Translations under genes and position numbers: made by a program | DNA from: Pyxicephalus adspersus | Lineage: Eukaryota; Chordata; Amphibia; Anura; Pyxicephalidae | DNA: 64,000 nt | Assembly: GCF_032062135.1 (NCBI RefSeq) | Contig: NC_092859.1 | Span: forward strand, 90,615,263-90,679,262 | Reading direction: 5' to 3' | Notes under the pieces: generated by a model | Database searches by the model: none | What the model was told of the DNA's origin: nothing | The model's input: only the letters and a program-made list of their open reading frames with translations | Shown here: positions 10,951 to 27,599 of the stretch, piece after piece | How positions within the stretch are numbered: the first letter of the stretch is position 1 | Layout: the number at the start of each line of letters is the position of its first letter

Positions 10951-12995
10951 ACTGGTAGACTGGAATTTCTGTGGCGATTGACCCTGTTTAGATATCTGCC
11001 GTGACCATATGTATAGTAATGTATAGTACTATACATAGTGCCTTGCTTGATGCCTTGTACATTATTATCATTATAATTCTTGTCCAATAACTGATGTAAC
11101 ATGAATATTGTATTATATTATCTTGGACCTATCTTTATGTTTGTAAGTTTGTCTCTTATCCACATAAATGTATAAATTAGGAATGTTCAAAAAAAAAAAA
11201 AAAAAAAATATAATCTTAATGTTCTGAGCAAACGCCAAGGATTAAAACCTGGTTCATGTAATTGCATGCATTATAAGTAAGGGTCTGTGTCAAGGTCATT
11301 AGGGTTGTATTAAGGTCTTTAAAGGTGTTTCAGAGATCATTCAAGTTTTGCATTCTCTTGGACTTATTTTGGAATCTGAAACCCACAAAGTGAAAAAAAA
11401 ACTATTATGTCAAAGTATAATCTTACACGTATTTATTACCTCCCACAAAGATTACAATGTTCTTGTTGCTCACATCATTAGCTTGCATTGTATAACCACA
11501 ATACACACTCTGCAGACCACAAATCAGGTGCAGGATGAGGATTCCACAGAAAACACATCACATAAGCATTGTGTTTATTGGCTAGGTATTAACATTCATA
11601 TAGAGCACTGTGTGATAGGATCAAAAGCCCAGGAAATAATCAGTTCAGGTTTTGGTCCCAGCACCAGACTTTGGTTGTCCTGACTGCAAGTTATTCCTGA
11701 ACTAAATCTGTCTTAGACCCACAGGAGCAATTTTTTTTCATCTGAGATTTAAGCAGTCAAGTCAAAATAGAGTACTACCTCCATGTACATTGTAGCAGGT
11801 GAATGTTATGACTGTGGCCAAATATCCGGTCTCTCGTTTCATGGAAAACTTTTACTTGTGACCAGCAATAAAGATTACCCAGATAGTTACACAGTTACAT
11901 ACTTAGTCATGCTGAAATAGGCACATGTCCACTGAAATCAATGAAACAAGAAAAGTAACAAAGAACCATTGCAGCTTACATCATAGGACTGTTATTAAGG
12001 TACCTGATGTAAAGATACAATGGGTTATGGACAGCATTAGGCTAGCCGCTTAGTCTTATTAGTCTTTATAAGCCCCAACTTATTCGGCAGTACTATTAGC
12101 CATCCTAGGCAATTTAAAATAGGAAGTTAATAAAAAAAACAGAATAAACAGGAATTATCCTCAGTGCAATCAGAAGATCCATAGATACAATTAGCTGAAG
12201 TTATTTGCAATTATACCATAATTCTCATAAAAGTTGTTGCTAGTGCTCCCTTCTGCTAAACAAAGAACCTCCATTGACTAGTGGTCCGCCAACACATCAG
12301 GAGATTCAGGAGAGGGAAGGCAACAGGTCCAAACCTGACTATATGGGTTAAGATTTGCACAAAACAACAAGTGCCTATCTATAGTCCACATTTTTTATAA
12401 TAATTTTCACTTTTAATTTTTTTTTCACATTTGATTTTTTTTTTTTAGCAAAGATTTGCTTTTTGGTTTACATCATTAGATGAAACACCAGATAACCACC
12501 ATGCCCCCCATCTCCAGTGCAGAAGGCTAAGTTCTTGTACAGGGAACATGAACCACACAAAAGGGTTATGGGGCGTGACACACAGCAGGTCAGTAAAATA
12601 TATAAAGTCCTGACTTCTGCTGCTATTCAGTTAGGTCCCAAGCATGATCCTTGTATTTCAGAGATGTGGTGTCAGAGTGCACAGTAAATATTGTGTACTT
12701 GGAGTCAGCAAAAATGTACTGACTCCGACTACACAGCCCTGGAATTTTTAATGAAATAATAAACTGTGTGTGTAAATTTCACACACTCCAGTCTGTATAC
12801 CTAAAACTGAGCTTTAAGAAGAAAAGCATGATGGCTAATCAGGACAGGGTGAGGGGTTAGGGATGTAACATAAGTTGTTTGGGTGGCTCACAGCTCACGG
12901 TAGGGCACGCCTTGGCCTTTCCTAGAACTACAGTGAATCTGACACTAGGGCCAGCTAGCCAACTGGGTTGGAAAGGAAACAGAACAAGAATATTT
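10951..12995. other. Intergenic, no gene seen
   Basis: No exon recognised. A short GGAGTCAGCAAAAATGTACT stretch near 12700 looks like a decayed fragment of a repeat built on GACTCCGACT words; it is too short to classify. Confidence 0.4.
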
Positions 12996-13003
12996 GCCTA
13001 GGG

Positions 13004-13137
13004 CAGGGGTCAGCAACCTTTACTATCAAAAGAGCCATTTTGCCTCCTCTTCCACTAAAGAAAAATAGTCTGGAGCCGCAAAACATGGAGGCTGAAGAGC
13101 CGCATGCGGCTCCAGAGCCACAGGTTGCAGACCCCTG
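13004..13137 (+). mobile_element. 134-bp hAT MITE with perfect 8-bp duplication
   Basis: The ends CAGGGGTCAGCAACCT and AGGTTGCAGACCCCTG form terminal inverted repeats with one mismatch. GCCTAGGG occurs at 12996-13003 and 13138-13145, an exact 8-bp target duplication as expected for the hAT superfamily. An internal AGCCGCATGCGGCT palindrome is present. It has no coding capacity. Confidence 0.9.
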
Positions 13138-13200
13138 GCCTAGGGGAAAAGAATGTATAATTCTGTCCTGTTGGGACCAGGGATCATAATACCAACCTTG

Positions 13201-13406
13201 TCCCCTTAGACCTGGATTATCCACAAGGCAATCTGCACATAAGGACTGCTGGATGCTCACGGGTCAGCTTCAGTATTTATACGCCTGCAGTAAAATAGAG
13301 TAATGGTGCCATTGGTCTATGTGCTGTACCTACCTGTGAAAGAAGACTGTGCCTATAGGCAGTTAATGTCTGATGAGACAGACTATGTCAGCACAGACAA
13401 AAATGG
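13201..13406 (+). repeat. Diverged dispersed repeat, copy 2 of 2
   Basis: Partner of 10461-10662 by shared ordered words. It lies about 60 bp right of the hAT MITE. Confidence 0.6.
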
Positions 13407-14037
13407 GGAAACATGACTGTGCCTATGCCAATCCCTAATAATGTCAATCAAAGAGATATGGTGGGGGCAGAGCTGCTACCGTGCCCAGTACCCCAGTCCC
13501 CTGGAATAAGCAAGATGGGCAACCATTGCCTAACTGCATGCTTCATGATGGCGATTAGCCTATTTGTAACAGAACAAAAAATCTATTCGACATGTGGTGT
13601 TAAAGACATTTTGTGCAGGGACATTATTGGAGCTGATGATACCAACCTCCTACAAATACTAAATGCCTGGCTGTCTCTGGTTTCAAAACAATTTTCTGGT
13701 TTTCAGATTAGAAAGCCACTTGGATACCTGATCGGGATACTTGTCCCAGATCTGTAATCCAGAAGGTATTAAAGCTGAACTCAAGGCAAGCAGCTACATA
13801 CACAGATGAAATATATATGCAGGAGATGATATACTAAACAAATATTTTGTATCTGGGATCAGTTCTGGGATGGCACAGTACAGCCCTGTCTTGTCTGGCA
13901 GGGTGGGGTATTCGAAGTTCTCCTGCTACAAGTACTCCAGGGAGGCTGTAAATACAGATGTAATGCTCATTAGGGGTCTGTTTTCCCTACCATCATTTTC
14001 AATTTTCTATACAGTTCTATACTGATCATACAGCAGC
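13407..14037. other. Intergenic, no gene seen
   Basis: The open frame of 114 codons beginning at 13413 has no recognisable domain, no splice context and ordinary repeat-like composition, so I do not call a gene. A segment beginning TTAAAGCTGAACTC at about 13769 looks repeat-like but could not be classified. Confidence 0.4.
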
Positions 14038-14445
14038 TTCAGAAAGTATTTAGACCCCCCTTCACGTTTTTCAATTTTTTGTGGCAGCCCGATGCTACAA
14101 TCATTTCAATTCCTTTGTTTCTCATTAATCTACACCTTAATGGGAAAAAAAACAGAATTTTGGACAATTTTGTAAATTGGTTTATTGAAAAGTTTGAAAA
14201 ACTGAAATATCACTTTGGCATAAGTATTCAGACACTTAGCACCTTTGGTGGTAATAACAGCTGGAGTCTTTTTTGGGTATGATACAACAAGCTTTGTACA
14301 TGTGAACTTTCTGCTATTCTTCTTTGTAAATCCTCTCAAGCTCAGTCAGGTTGGATGGGGACCATTGGGCAGCCATTTTCAGGTCTATCCAGAGATGTCT
14401 GGGTTCAGTCAGGGCCACTCTAGGACATTCATAAAGTTGTCCCTA
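14038..14445 (+). mobile_element. Tc1/mariner-like remnant of fish/frog type
   Basis: The stretch begins with CTTCAGAAAGTATTTAGACC and contains AGCACCTTTGGTGGTAATAA, CAAGTCTTTTTGGGTATGA-like and GGACATTC words. These match, from memory, a very abundant interspersed repeat of teleost genomes that I associate with Tc1-like elements. It is AT-decayed, has no long open frame, and its borders are approximate. No target duplication was found. Confidence 0.55.
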
Positions 14446-14628
14446 AACACCTTAGCATGCACCTATGTATATAATACATACCGATATCAGTGTTTATATT
14501 ATTATATATTGTAATTATACATAACTATATATTCATATATTGTAACTGCATTAACTTGTGTGTTTTGTTTCTCCTGAGCCATAACAAATGAGTTGTCTTC
14601 TTCATGAAGAGACTAGAGAAATGCCATG

Positions 14629-15767
14629 ACTAGGGTAGTTTGGATCTCCCGCCCCTAGTTAAACATTTCCTACACAAGAAAACTTTTCCCACACCTAAAA
14701 AAAAATTCCCCCACCTGAAGATTTTTTTCCACAAATAAAACTTTTCCCACATCTCCACCTCCTTTTTGCTATGGTGCTGGTTTGCTTGGGTTATTGGCTA
14801 CTGTTCCATTGTATAATATGTGTTAAATGAGTATGATCACAACATGTTATGTTTTTTATGCAGTGTTTATTTGAGCATACCTCTCACAGTGATGTACATA
14901 ACTGACTGAAGTAATATGGTCTTCCTAATATTTTGCACCCATTTGTTATTTATTATTAATTTTCTTTTCTGTATTTTTGTTTAAAAATGTCAATAAAAAT
15001 ACAATTTCAAAAAATAAAACTTTTCCCACACTTCTTCCCACCATTGCCTACCAGCCACTATTCCCTCCAAAAACACTCTGACACCTTCTTGGATTAAAAA
15101 TGGCCGGAAAACAGCCAATTTATTAACAATAATAAAACTTTATTAAACAATAAATAACCAATAAATATAACATTATTTAAATAACATATATTAACCTAAA
15201 TTAATATATAAAAAAACATACCATTAATATACCAATAATATATATAACTCACAATACGTGCACATATAAAATCTTTTCCTCAACCAATTATAAATAAACC
15301 TAAAAACAAAAAACCCCATTTAAATCACTGTGCCCAACTGCACTATAACCAAACCAACTTCACTTTACTCCACCAGGCTGCAAGTCCAGGAAAAGCTTCG
15401 CTCCAACCCAATATCTTTATTTTATAAACAAACACTGGCCCCTAGCCACCCAGCACCGCCTCAGGGGCCACACCATAACACCTTTTAAATGGGCACCCTA
15501 CCACTGGGTTGCCATTCCAAAATTACCAACAGGACTCTTACCCTCCTAAACCCCAACCGCCTCCGCAACCTAGCCATTACAGAAAGGGAGGGTGGGTGGG
15601 AACTTAACCCCTTCTATTCTCCTACCCTTTACTTCCCACCCAACCTCTAGCTAATCCCCCCTACTATCTTGTCCCAATCACATTAACCCTTACTAAACCT
15701 GCAGGGGGCGGCCCTCACACCCTGTCATGCCAGCCCTACGCTTAGTCCCTTGATGTGGGCCTTACTT
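14629..15767 (+). repeat. Unclassified G-poor repeat, unit 1
   Basis: Starts GACTAGGGTAGTTTGGATC and ends GGGCCTTACTT. The plus strand is strikingly poor in G (runs such as CCTAAAAATTTTTCCC and ACTTTATTAAACAATAAATAA). Unit 2 follows at once at 15768 and a third copy interrupts a hAT element at about 56247. Unit 1 is longer than unit 2 in part because a LINE tail is inserted at 14752. It has no coding capacity and its class is undetermined. Confidence 0.7.
14752..15011 (+). mobile_element. 260-bp LINE 3' tail with 19-bp target duplication
   Basis: Flanked by an exact 19-bp duplication (AAATAAAACTTTTCCCACA at 14733-14751 and 15012-15030). The right end TCAATAAAAATACAATTTC equals the 3' terminus of the LINE at 5770 read in reverse. 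This is a heavily 5'-truncated L1-like insertion. Unit 2 of the host repeat lacks it. Confidence 0.88.
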
Positions 15768-16255
15768 GACTACGGTAGTTCGGGTCTCCCACCCCCTAGT
15801 GAAACAAAAGAAAACCTTTTCCCGCACCTAAAAATTTTTCCCCCACCTGAAAACTTTTTCCAACTCATAAACTTTTGCCACACTTCCCCCCACCATTGTC
15901 TACCAGCCACTATTCCCTACAAAAATACACCTTAAATACACATTAAAACTTTAATAAACAATAAATAACCAATAAACATTACATTATTTAAATTTCATAT
16001 AATAATCCAAATGACCCTAAATTAACATATAAAAACACTTAACATAGGAATTTTCCTTCCCACAAAAAACTGTCCCTCACTTCTGGACCCTCTTCCTTAA
16101 TCCCTTCTATTCTCCGGCCCTTTCCTTCCCACTAGACCTCTGGCTAATCCCACCACTATCTTCTCTCAGTCACATTAACCCTTACTAAACCTGCAGGGGG
16201 CTGCCCCCACACCCTGTCATGCATTAAGTCCCTTGCTGCGGGCCTCACTTTAGTA
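15768..16255 (+). repeat. Unclassified G-poor repeat, unit 2
   Basis: Starts GACTACGGTAGTTCGGGTC directly after unit 1 and ends near GCGGGCCTCACTTTAG. It shares with unit 1 the CCACCATTGTCTACCAGCC segment, AACCTGCAGGGGGC, CACCCTGTCATGC and the TTAAGTCCCTTG segment. Together the units form a head-to-tail pair just upstream of the SLC38A2 promoter. Confidence 0.7.
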
Positions 16256-16589
16256 CAGCACACACAGGCACTACCCCCAGGCAGGGTTAGTACAAGGCTC
16301 TGTACAGACTCGTCAAGTTCACGTCAGCCATGTGCCTGGAGTGTATGAGTGCCCTGGCAGCACACAACAAACACAGCAGATAATAGCTCAGCCTACACAC
16401 CGCACTTGACCCCCACAGAGCCCAGGCCAGTATAGTGTGAGGAGGATGAGGGAGGGGTTAGGGGCGTGGCTCGCTGTGTTGATACACAAAGGCTTCCACA
16501 GGTCTATTGATGAAAGTGACGTGTGTCAGCCTCACCACGCCCTCTTACCCCGCCCATCCACATAGCACTATTAAGCTACAGTAACCGGG
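16256..16589 (+). promoter_or_regulatory. SLC38A2: SLC38A2 promoter region
   Basis: The few hundred bases before exon 1 are richer in GC than the surroundings. They contain GGGGCGTGGC at 16461, CCACGCCC at 16535-16542 and CCCCGCCC at 16548-16555, which are Sp/KLF-type boxes, and a TGACGTGT CRE-like site at 16517-16524. No clear TATA box was seen. Promoter assignment is inferred from position and motifs; the transcription start was not determined. Confidence 0.6.
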
Positions 16590-16743
16590 GTGATCGGCAC
16601 TCGCAGAAGCGCCGTCGCCGGGGGATCGTGTTCTCTTATTTATCATTACTCGTGTCGGCTTAATATTCCTATTTATTTATATTTATATACATTATTTGCC
16701 CATTCATTGTGTGCGGAGAAGCCGGATCTCTACAGGAAGGCAG
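16590..16743 (+). other. SLC38A2: SLC38A2 exon 1 (5'UTR, non-coding)
   Basis: The exon ends at a strong donor (GGCAG followed by GTAAGG at 16744). The joined 5'UTR, exon 1 plus 18388-18477, carries no upstream ATG in the part I can define. Mammalian SLC38A2 also has a non-coding first exon. The left border is a guess placed after the GC boxes. Confidence 0.6.
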
Positions 16744-16920
16744 GTAAGGACATCTGCAGTCTGCGTGGGTGACAGCACGAGGAGGGTGAATGTGACTTGT
16801 GTGTGTATACAGCCTTGTCACATTGCACCGGGGGCTGGGAGAACATACATATGACTGGGGTCATCATAACCATAGGATGGGAAAGAAATATTTATATATA
16901 CATGATAATAATCCTTAATA

Positions 16921-17053
16921 ATGATCAGATGTGATTGCACACAATGTATTGATGCATAAATATATGTACAGGAATCCTATAAACCCTCTGTAAGAAAATC
17001 ATGCTGCTTAATGATCAGATGTGATTGCACACAATGTGGTGATGCAGAAATAT
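16921..17053 (+). repeat. 45-bp block duplicated 90 bp apart in intron 1
   Basis: ATGATCAGATGTGATTGCAC occurs at 16921 and 17011, followed in both by ACAATGT, TGATGCA (16950-16956 and 17040-17046) and AAATATA. Each block thus carries a TGATGCA core similar to a C/EBP-ATF composite site. Confidence 0.8.
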
Positions 17054-17389
17054 AGGACCGATTTATCGTGATCTGTGGTTGGTAATATTGTGTGAGATAT
17101 TGCTATGTTTGTGGGTGATTAGATTAGGAATGCAGAGAGGCCTTGGTGTCTGCAGAAATCCCAAAAGAATAGAATTATGTGCAATCAATCCCCTATATCT
17201 TTATTTCTCTATAAATCCATTTCTGTATATCTGTCTCCTATTATATCAGTTTTATATTAATGCAATGCATGGGGTCAGTGACCGGTGCAGTGGTTTGTAT
17301 GAGGTCCATGCTGAGCTGTATTCCATTGGGTTGGTGATTTGCAGTGGAATCCAGCACATGGATGGATTCTGTTTCAATAGTGAGCAGTG

Positions 17390-17398
17390 GTTGCATCA
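17390..17398 (+). promoter_or_regulatory. SLC38A2: Candidate intronic amino acid response element
   Basis: GTTGCATCA differs at one base from the mammalian SLC38A2 intron 1 amino acid response element ATTGCATCA, which ATF4 and C/EBP factors use to induce the gene on amino acid starvation. Its distance from exon 1 is close to the roughly 0.7 kb known for the human element. An inverted CCAAT (ATTGG, 17325-17329) lies 60 bp to the left and a purine-rich stretch (17439-17461) to the right; CAAT and purine-rich boxes are also reported beside the mammalian element. Function is inferred. Confidence 0.65.
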
Positions 17399-18387
17399 GA
17401 TTCTTGTGTGTCCCTGTGTAGCTGGGATTAGTGTGAGCAGGAATGGGAGGAGAACAAGGAGTGGCCATGTACTTTGCATTGCCTCAATGTACACCATCAC
17501 TGGCTGCTTGCTCACAGACCTTTTTTTTTTTCTTCTCTGTAAACTCAGCCCCTATAGAGAATTTTCTAGACACAAGCGCCCTTTTCCCTGAAATACTGTC
17601 TGATTTAGCTGCTGGCTAGTCTAGAAGATTTCAGAACCACCTAGGTGACTCCTTCTTCATTTCATTATTTGGGTTATTTGTAAACATGTCTTCCAAATGT
17701 TTACACATGTTTACAATGTATTAGTAGACTGTTCAGTTCATGTTATTGATTCTCTTTATTTTAGTGCTTGTTTTACATTTTAGATGTATTTGTTTTAAAT
17801 GTTAGTTGATCATTATTAATAAATATACAAATATATACAGTGGCCACCTGGAGCTTGTAGATGATAAATACATGAGCCCAGCAGTCATTGAATTACATTG
17901 TTTCTGTTCTTATTGTTATACTGTTATTTTTATACTGCTTTGTTCTTATTGTTATACTGCAAAGCAACATTCTAGTTTATGTATTTCATTGATGCTATAA
18001 AAAATAACCTTGTTAATTTAATACACATCTGTTTGAGGATCAGCATCGGAATTTTTTAGCATTTTACTGTTTTTTTTTTTAAAGATGTATAAAATGTATA
18101 AATTCTTTTTTTTATCTAGAGGACCCATAGCACAATAGTCTGAATTAGGTGGGATTAAATATCCTCTCATGGCCTTGGAATGTATGTGATTGACAAGTGA
18201 GGGTGGAGAGGGACAAAGGGAGGAGGGTGGATAAGGCGGTCCTTGCTTCTTGGAATTTGCTGTATTCTCTATGAGCCTAGCTAGTACTTTTCCACTCTGA
18301 TCGCTAGCGTTTCTAGCTGGCTCGTGATGATGAAGCGTCACGTGGTCAGATTGCACACTGCAGTATTGACGTTTTCTATCCTTGCAG

Positions 18388-18477
18388 GCGGAGAGCCAAG
18401 CACAGCAGTAAGATCGCAGCAACCACGCAGACTACATCAGTTGTCCCCGTGAACACTGTTCATTTTTATTTATCAAT
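18388..18477 (+). other. SLC38A2: SLC38A2 exon 2, 5'UTR part
   Basis: Begins after the acceptor TATCCTTGCAG and runs 90 bases to the start codon. It contains no ATG. Confidence 0.8.
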
Positions 18478-24568
<6,091 letters not shown>

Positions 24569-27260
24569 ATGATTCGGTGAGCAACACGGCACTTTTGAAG
24601 TGGAACTGTTCACTCTCATCCTTTCTACTGAAAATGAAATGTTACCATTGCTTGCAGTTTAACTTCCTTCAAGACACCCATTCTTGTAGAACAAAGAGAC
24701 TCTTTGAGCGATTAGTTCTACATCTCAACAAGGACAATGCCTTCTTTATTCCAAAGTTTCTGGCAGAAGGAAGTAATTTTATTCCATTCTGGGGAATGGA
24801 CACAAAATCTAAACTTTATTGAAACCACATAGTTGGTAATTGTCAATTATTGTTACTCATACTTGTATGTTACTACTTGAATGTGCCTACAGGAACTATT
24901 TGAAGTGGGTAAATGTTACACTGCAAAAGTGTTCATCTGGTGGAGAGGACAGATCGCTCTCCTCTTTTTGTACCAAAAATTGCTCACCAAATTAGATGCA
25001 CTTCTGATGAGAGTTACAAAGAAACAGTCAGTATTTTAGTAAATATTCACTTGAGCATGGGATACAGTGGGAGAAAAAATTGTAAAAGCAGACCGAACAA
25101 CATTATACCGCTGGCAAGTGCAGTTTATCTTCATACTAAAATGGCCTTTTTAAACATGAAAAAAGATAATAATTTGATAAAGTAAAAAAAACTCATTATA
25201 GCATGAGCGTAAAGACCTGGTCAAATTATTTTACCTGGTTATTTAAACAACCCATGAACAAAAAAAGGTAATGGTCAGACATTTATCGTGTTACTTGCGG
25301 GTATTTGCTACGCATTGTACGCATAGTGAGATATTTAAATGGCTAATTTATTGAAGCCTATGGCAGTTTACATCGTATAGTATTTTTCAATATTTAAAAA
25401 CTTAATTTATAAATGACTGAAATACTTGAGCAACTTTTTCTCTGTTTTCCTAAACATGAACTACAAGGCCTGATTTGTTACTTTAGGAAAGTTTTCTCCA
25501 AAATTCTGCAAGTGACACTGCCGATTTAGAAAGTTGTACAACTGAAACAGCACCAGAAGATCATAAGTGTTTACACAATATTTGACAGGTTTTTTTAACT
25601 TGCACGTGGGGATTAGATGTCAAGAGGCCTAAACCAAGTACATTACGTGCAAGACAAAACAGACTATTTTTAATTAATGTGCATAGAATGGATAAAGTGC
25701 TTTGTGGAAGCCATTTTGGTCAGAGGCTGACTCATGCGTTAGTCACATCATCTAATCCCTATAGTATATTGATACAATTTGCTTCCAATCTGTATAGGTA
25801 ATATGTACACACTTAACTGGTGCAGCAATATATTGTTAGTTCTCCCTTATAAGATACAGTATATTGCATATATATATTCACATAATTAACGCCCAGTCCT
25901 ACCATACAGATATTATTATCCAACTTGCTTATACAGCAGATAAAGCTGTTTCTGTATCAACACACTACATATATATCGTAATATTATTATTACAGGCATA
26001 TAACCTGTGAAAAGTGTACTAGGTCAAATACCTGCTATAAATAACCAAGGAAAATAACATTAAAACACCTCTTCTTTATGAAGATTCATAGATTGCCACT
26101 TCTGTCATCTCATCGTCTTCCATGAATATATACTCTGTCTATTTGTTGACTCATTGAAAAGCAACCTATTTTTCAATATTTATGATAAATGTATAGAACC
26201 TTGTAAATATATAAATAATCTGTAAATTGTAGATACATTTTTATTTGCTATATATGTTGATTGTCTTGATCATTGTTTGGATTGGTTTACACAAAGCATT
26301 CAAGGGAACCTTTAGCCTAAAAATGAAGGGGTACTCTTCTTGGTACATCAATAAACCTACCAGTAGTGTTTTTTTTTTTAGAATGAACTGTTTAATTCTT
26401 CAGTAATGTAGCGTAAAGGAAAAGAAGCTTGGGACAAAAAAAAAAAAAAAACAACTATAAAACTGTTCCTGTTCATTTCAGTGAAAACGGTTTTGTTTTA
26501 TGGTACCTCTCCACTTTCCAACTTTGGTGCTTTAGTAGCTAACCCAGAGAGCAATGATCTTTTTGGAAAGATGCTGACATCATGTACATCAATTCAATTT
26601 TTAACATACTTCAGAAAAAAACTAGCATTCAGTCAGCTTTCTGCAGTTTTGGAAAGTGAAAGGTTTTTACATACATTAAGATTTTTAGTAGGATAAATGT
26701 TGGAGAAGCAGAATTTACTCTACCTCCTGCTTTGTAACATGTTATGGAAGGAAAATCCATGCTGATGGCATTTCTCCACAGACATCAATGACATAATTGT
26801 CAGACTTTGTTTAACTGCCAAAACGAGTATGGAAATTTTAAGCCTAAATGCTAGGTACCCAACCTGGGCTGTATTTGAATATCTGTCAGCAGCCGACACT
26901 GCATGAAACATTTTATGTTAACATCATTTCCTGAAGTGGTAATTCCATATTAAAAAGAGCTTTTTTAGTTTGAGCAAGGTAAAACTCATTTATTCCTTAG
27001 CTTTTATCTAAAAGTACAAACTAAAATGTCTCTGTCTAACACACTGAAAAGGTTTTTTAAACAAGAAAAAACCTCATCACTCTCTGTAAAATACTGTATA
27101 TAATATTAGAACTGGAGAATAGCTGCTTATTAACCTATAACTGGTTTATTTTACAACAAATACTACTTCATTATTATAGGTTTTTGTTATCATGAATGTT
27201 TGACTTTGGACCTTTCTTTATAATATGACAATAAAAAAATGACAACAAATACAACTACTT
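24569..27260 (+). other. SLC38A2: SLC38A2 3'UTR
   Basis: Long AT-rich trailer without introns; mammalian SLC38A2 also has a 3'UTR near this length. AATAAA signals occur at 26350-26355 and 27230-27235; a later one lies at 27567-27572. I favour 27230 as the main site because it gives a length close to the human trailer. Two Pumilio-type words occur: TGTAAATA at 26202-26209 and TGTATATA at 27095-27102. The right border is approximate. Confidence 0.7.
27230..27235 (+). terminator. SLC38A2: Likely polyadenylation signal of SLC38A2
   Basis: Canonical AATAAA followed within 60 bases by a TG-containing stretch. Alternatives at 26350 and 27567 cannot be excluded. Confidence 0.55.
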
Positions 27261-27599
27261 GTATGATTGGAGTACACTATCTTACAGTGTTTGGAAGGTC
27301 CATACCACATCCAATACCACACAAATGACATAGAAGGGTCCATATTTGTAAATAAATCAGTTATAACTTTTTTTATTTTATAGTACTGTTTATGGGGGAG
27401 TAGAATTAGCCATATGGGTTTTGCTTATTTTACTGTTGTTGAGTATGACCTAGGGGCTCATGCAATACATATTTTAACATCTCCTGTAAAAAATGTAAAA
27501 TATCATTATTGTTTAAGCCAACAACTCAGGTGTAGATGTTGGTAAAGTCTTTTTTGAGTTTCAATGAATAAAAAAAATAAACAATGAAAAAAATACATT

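Larger units (their letters stand above)
16744..18387 (+). other. SLC38A2: SLC38A2 intron 1
   Basis: 1644 bp, GTAAGG to TCCTTGCAG. It holds the response-element candidate at 17390 and a duplicated 45-bp block at 16921 and 17011. The 170-codon open frame at 17079-17591 lies wholly in this intron and shows no family resemblance. Confidence 0.8.

Noticed and set aside
13413..13757. 114-codon plus-strand open frame
   Set aside because: No recognisable domain and no splice or promoter context.
17079..17591. 170-codon open frame, the longest unbroken one without Ns
   Set aside because: It lies entirely in SLC38A2 intron 1, has no family resemblance, and overlaps the candidate response element; treated as chance.
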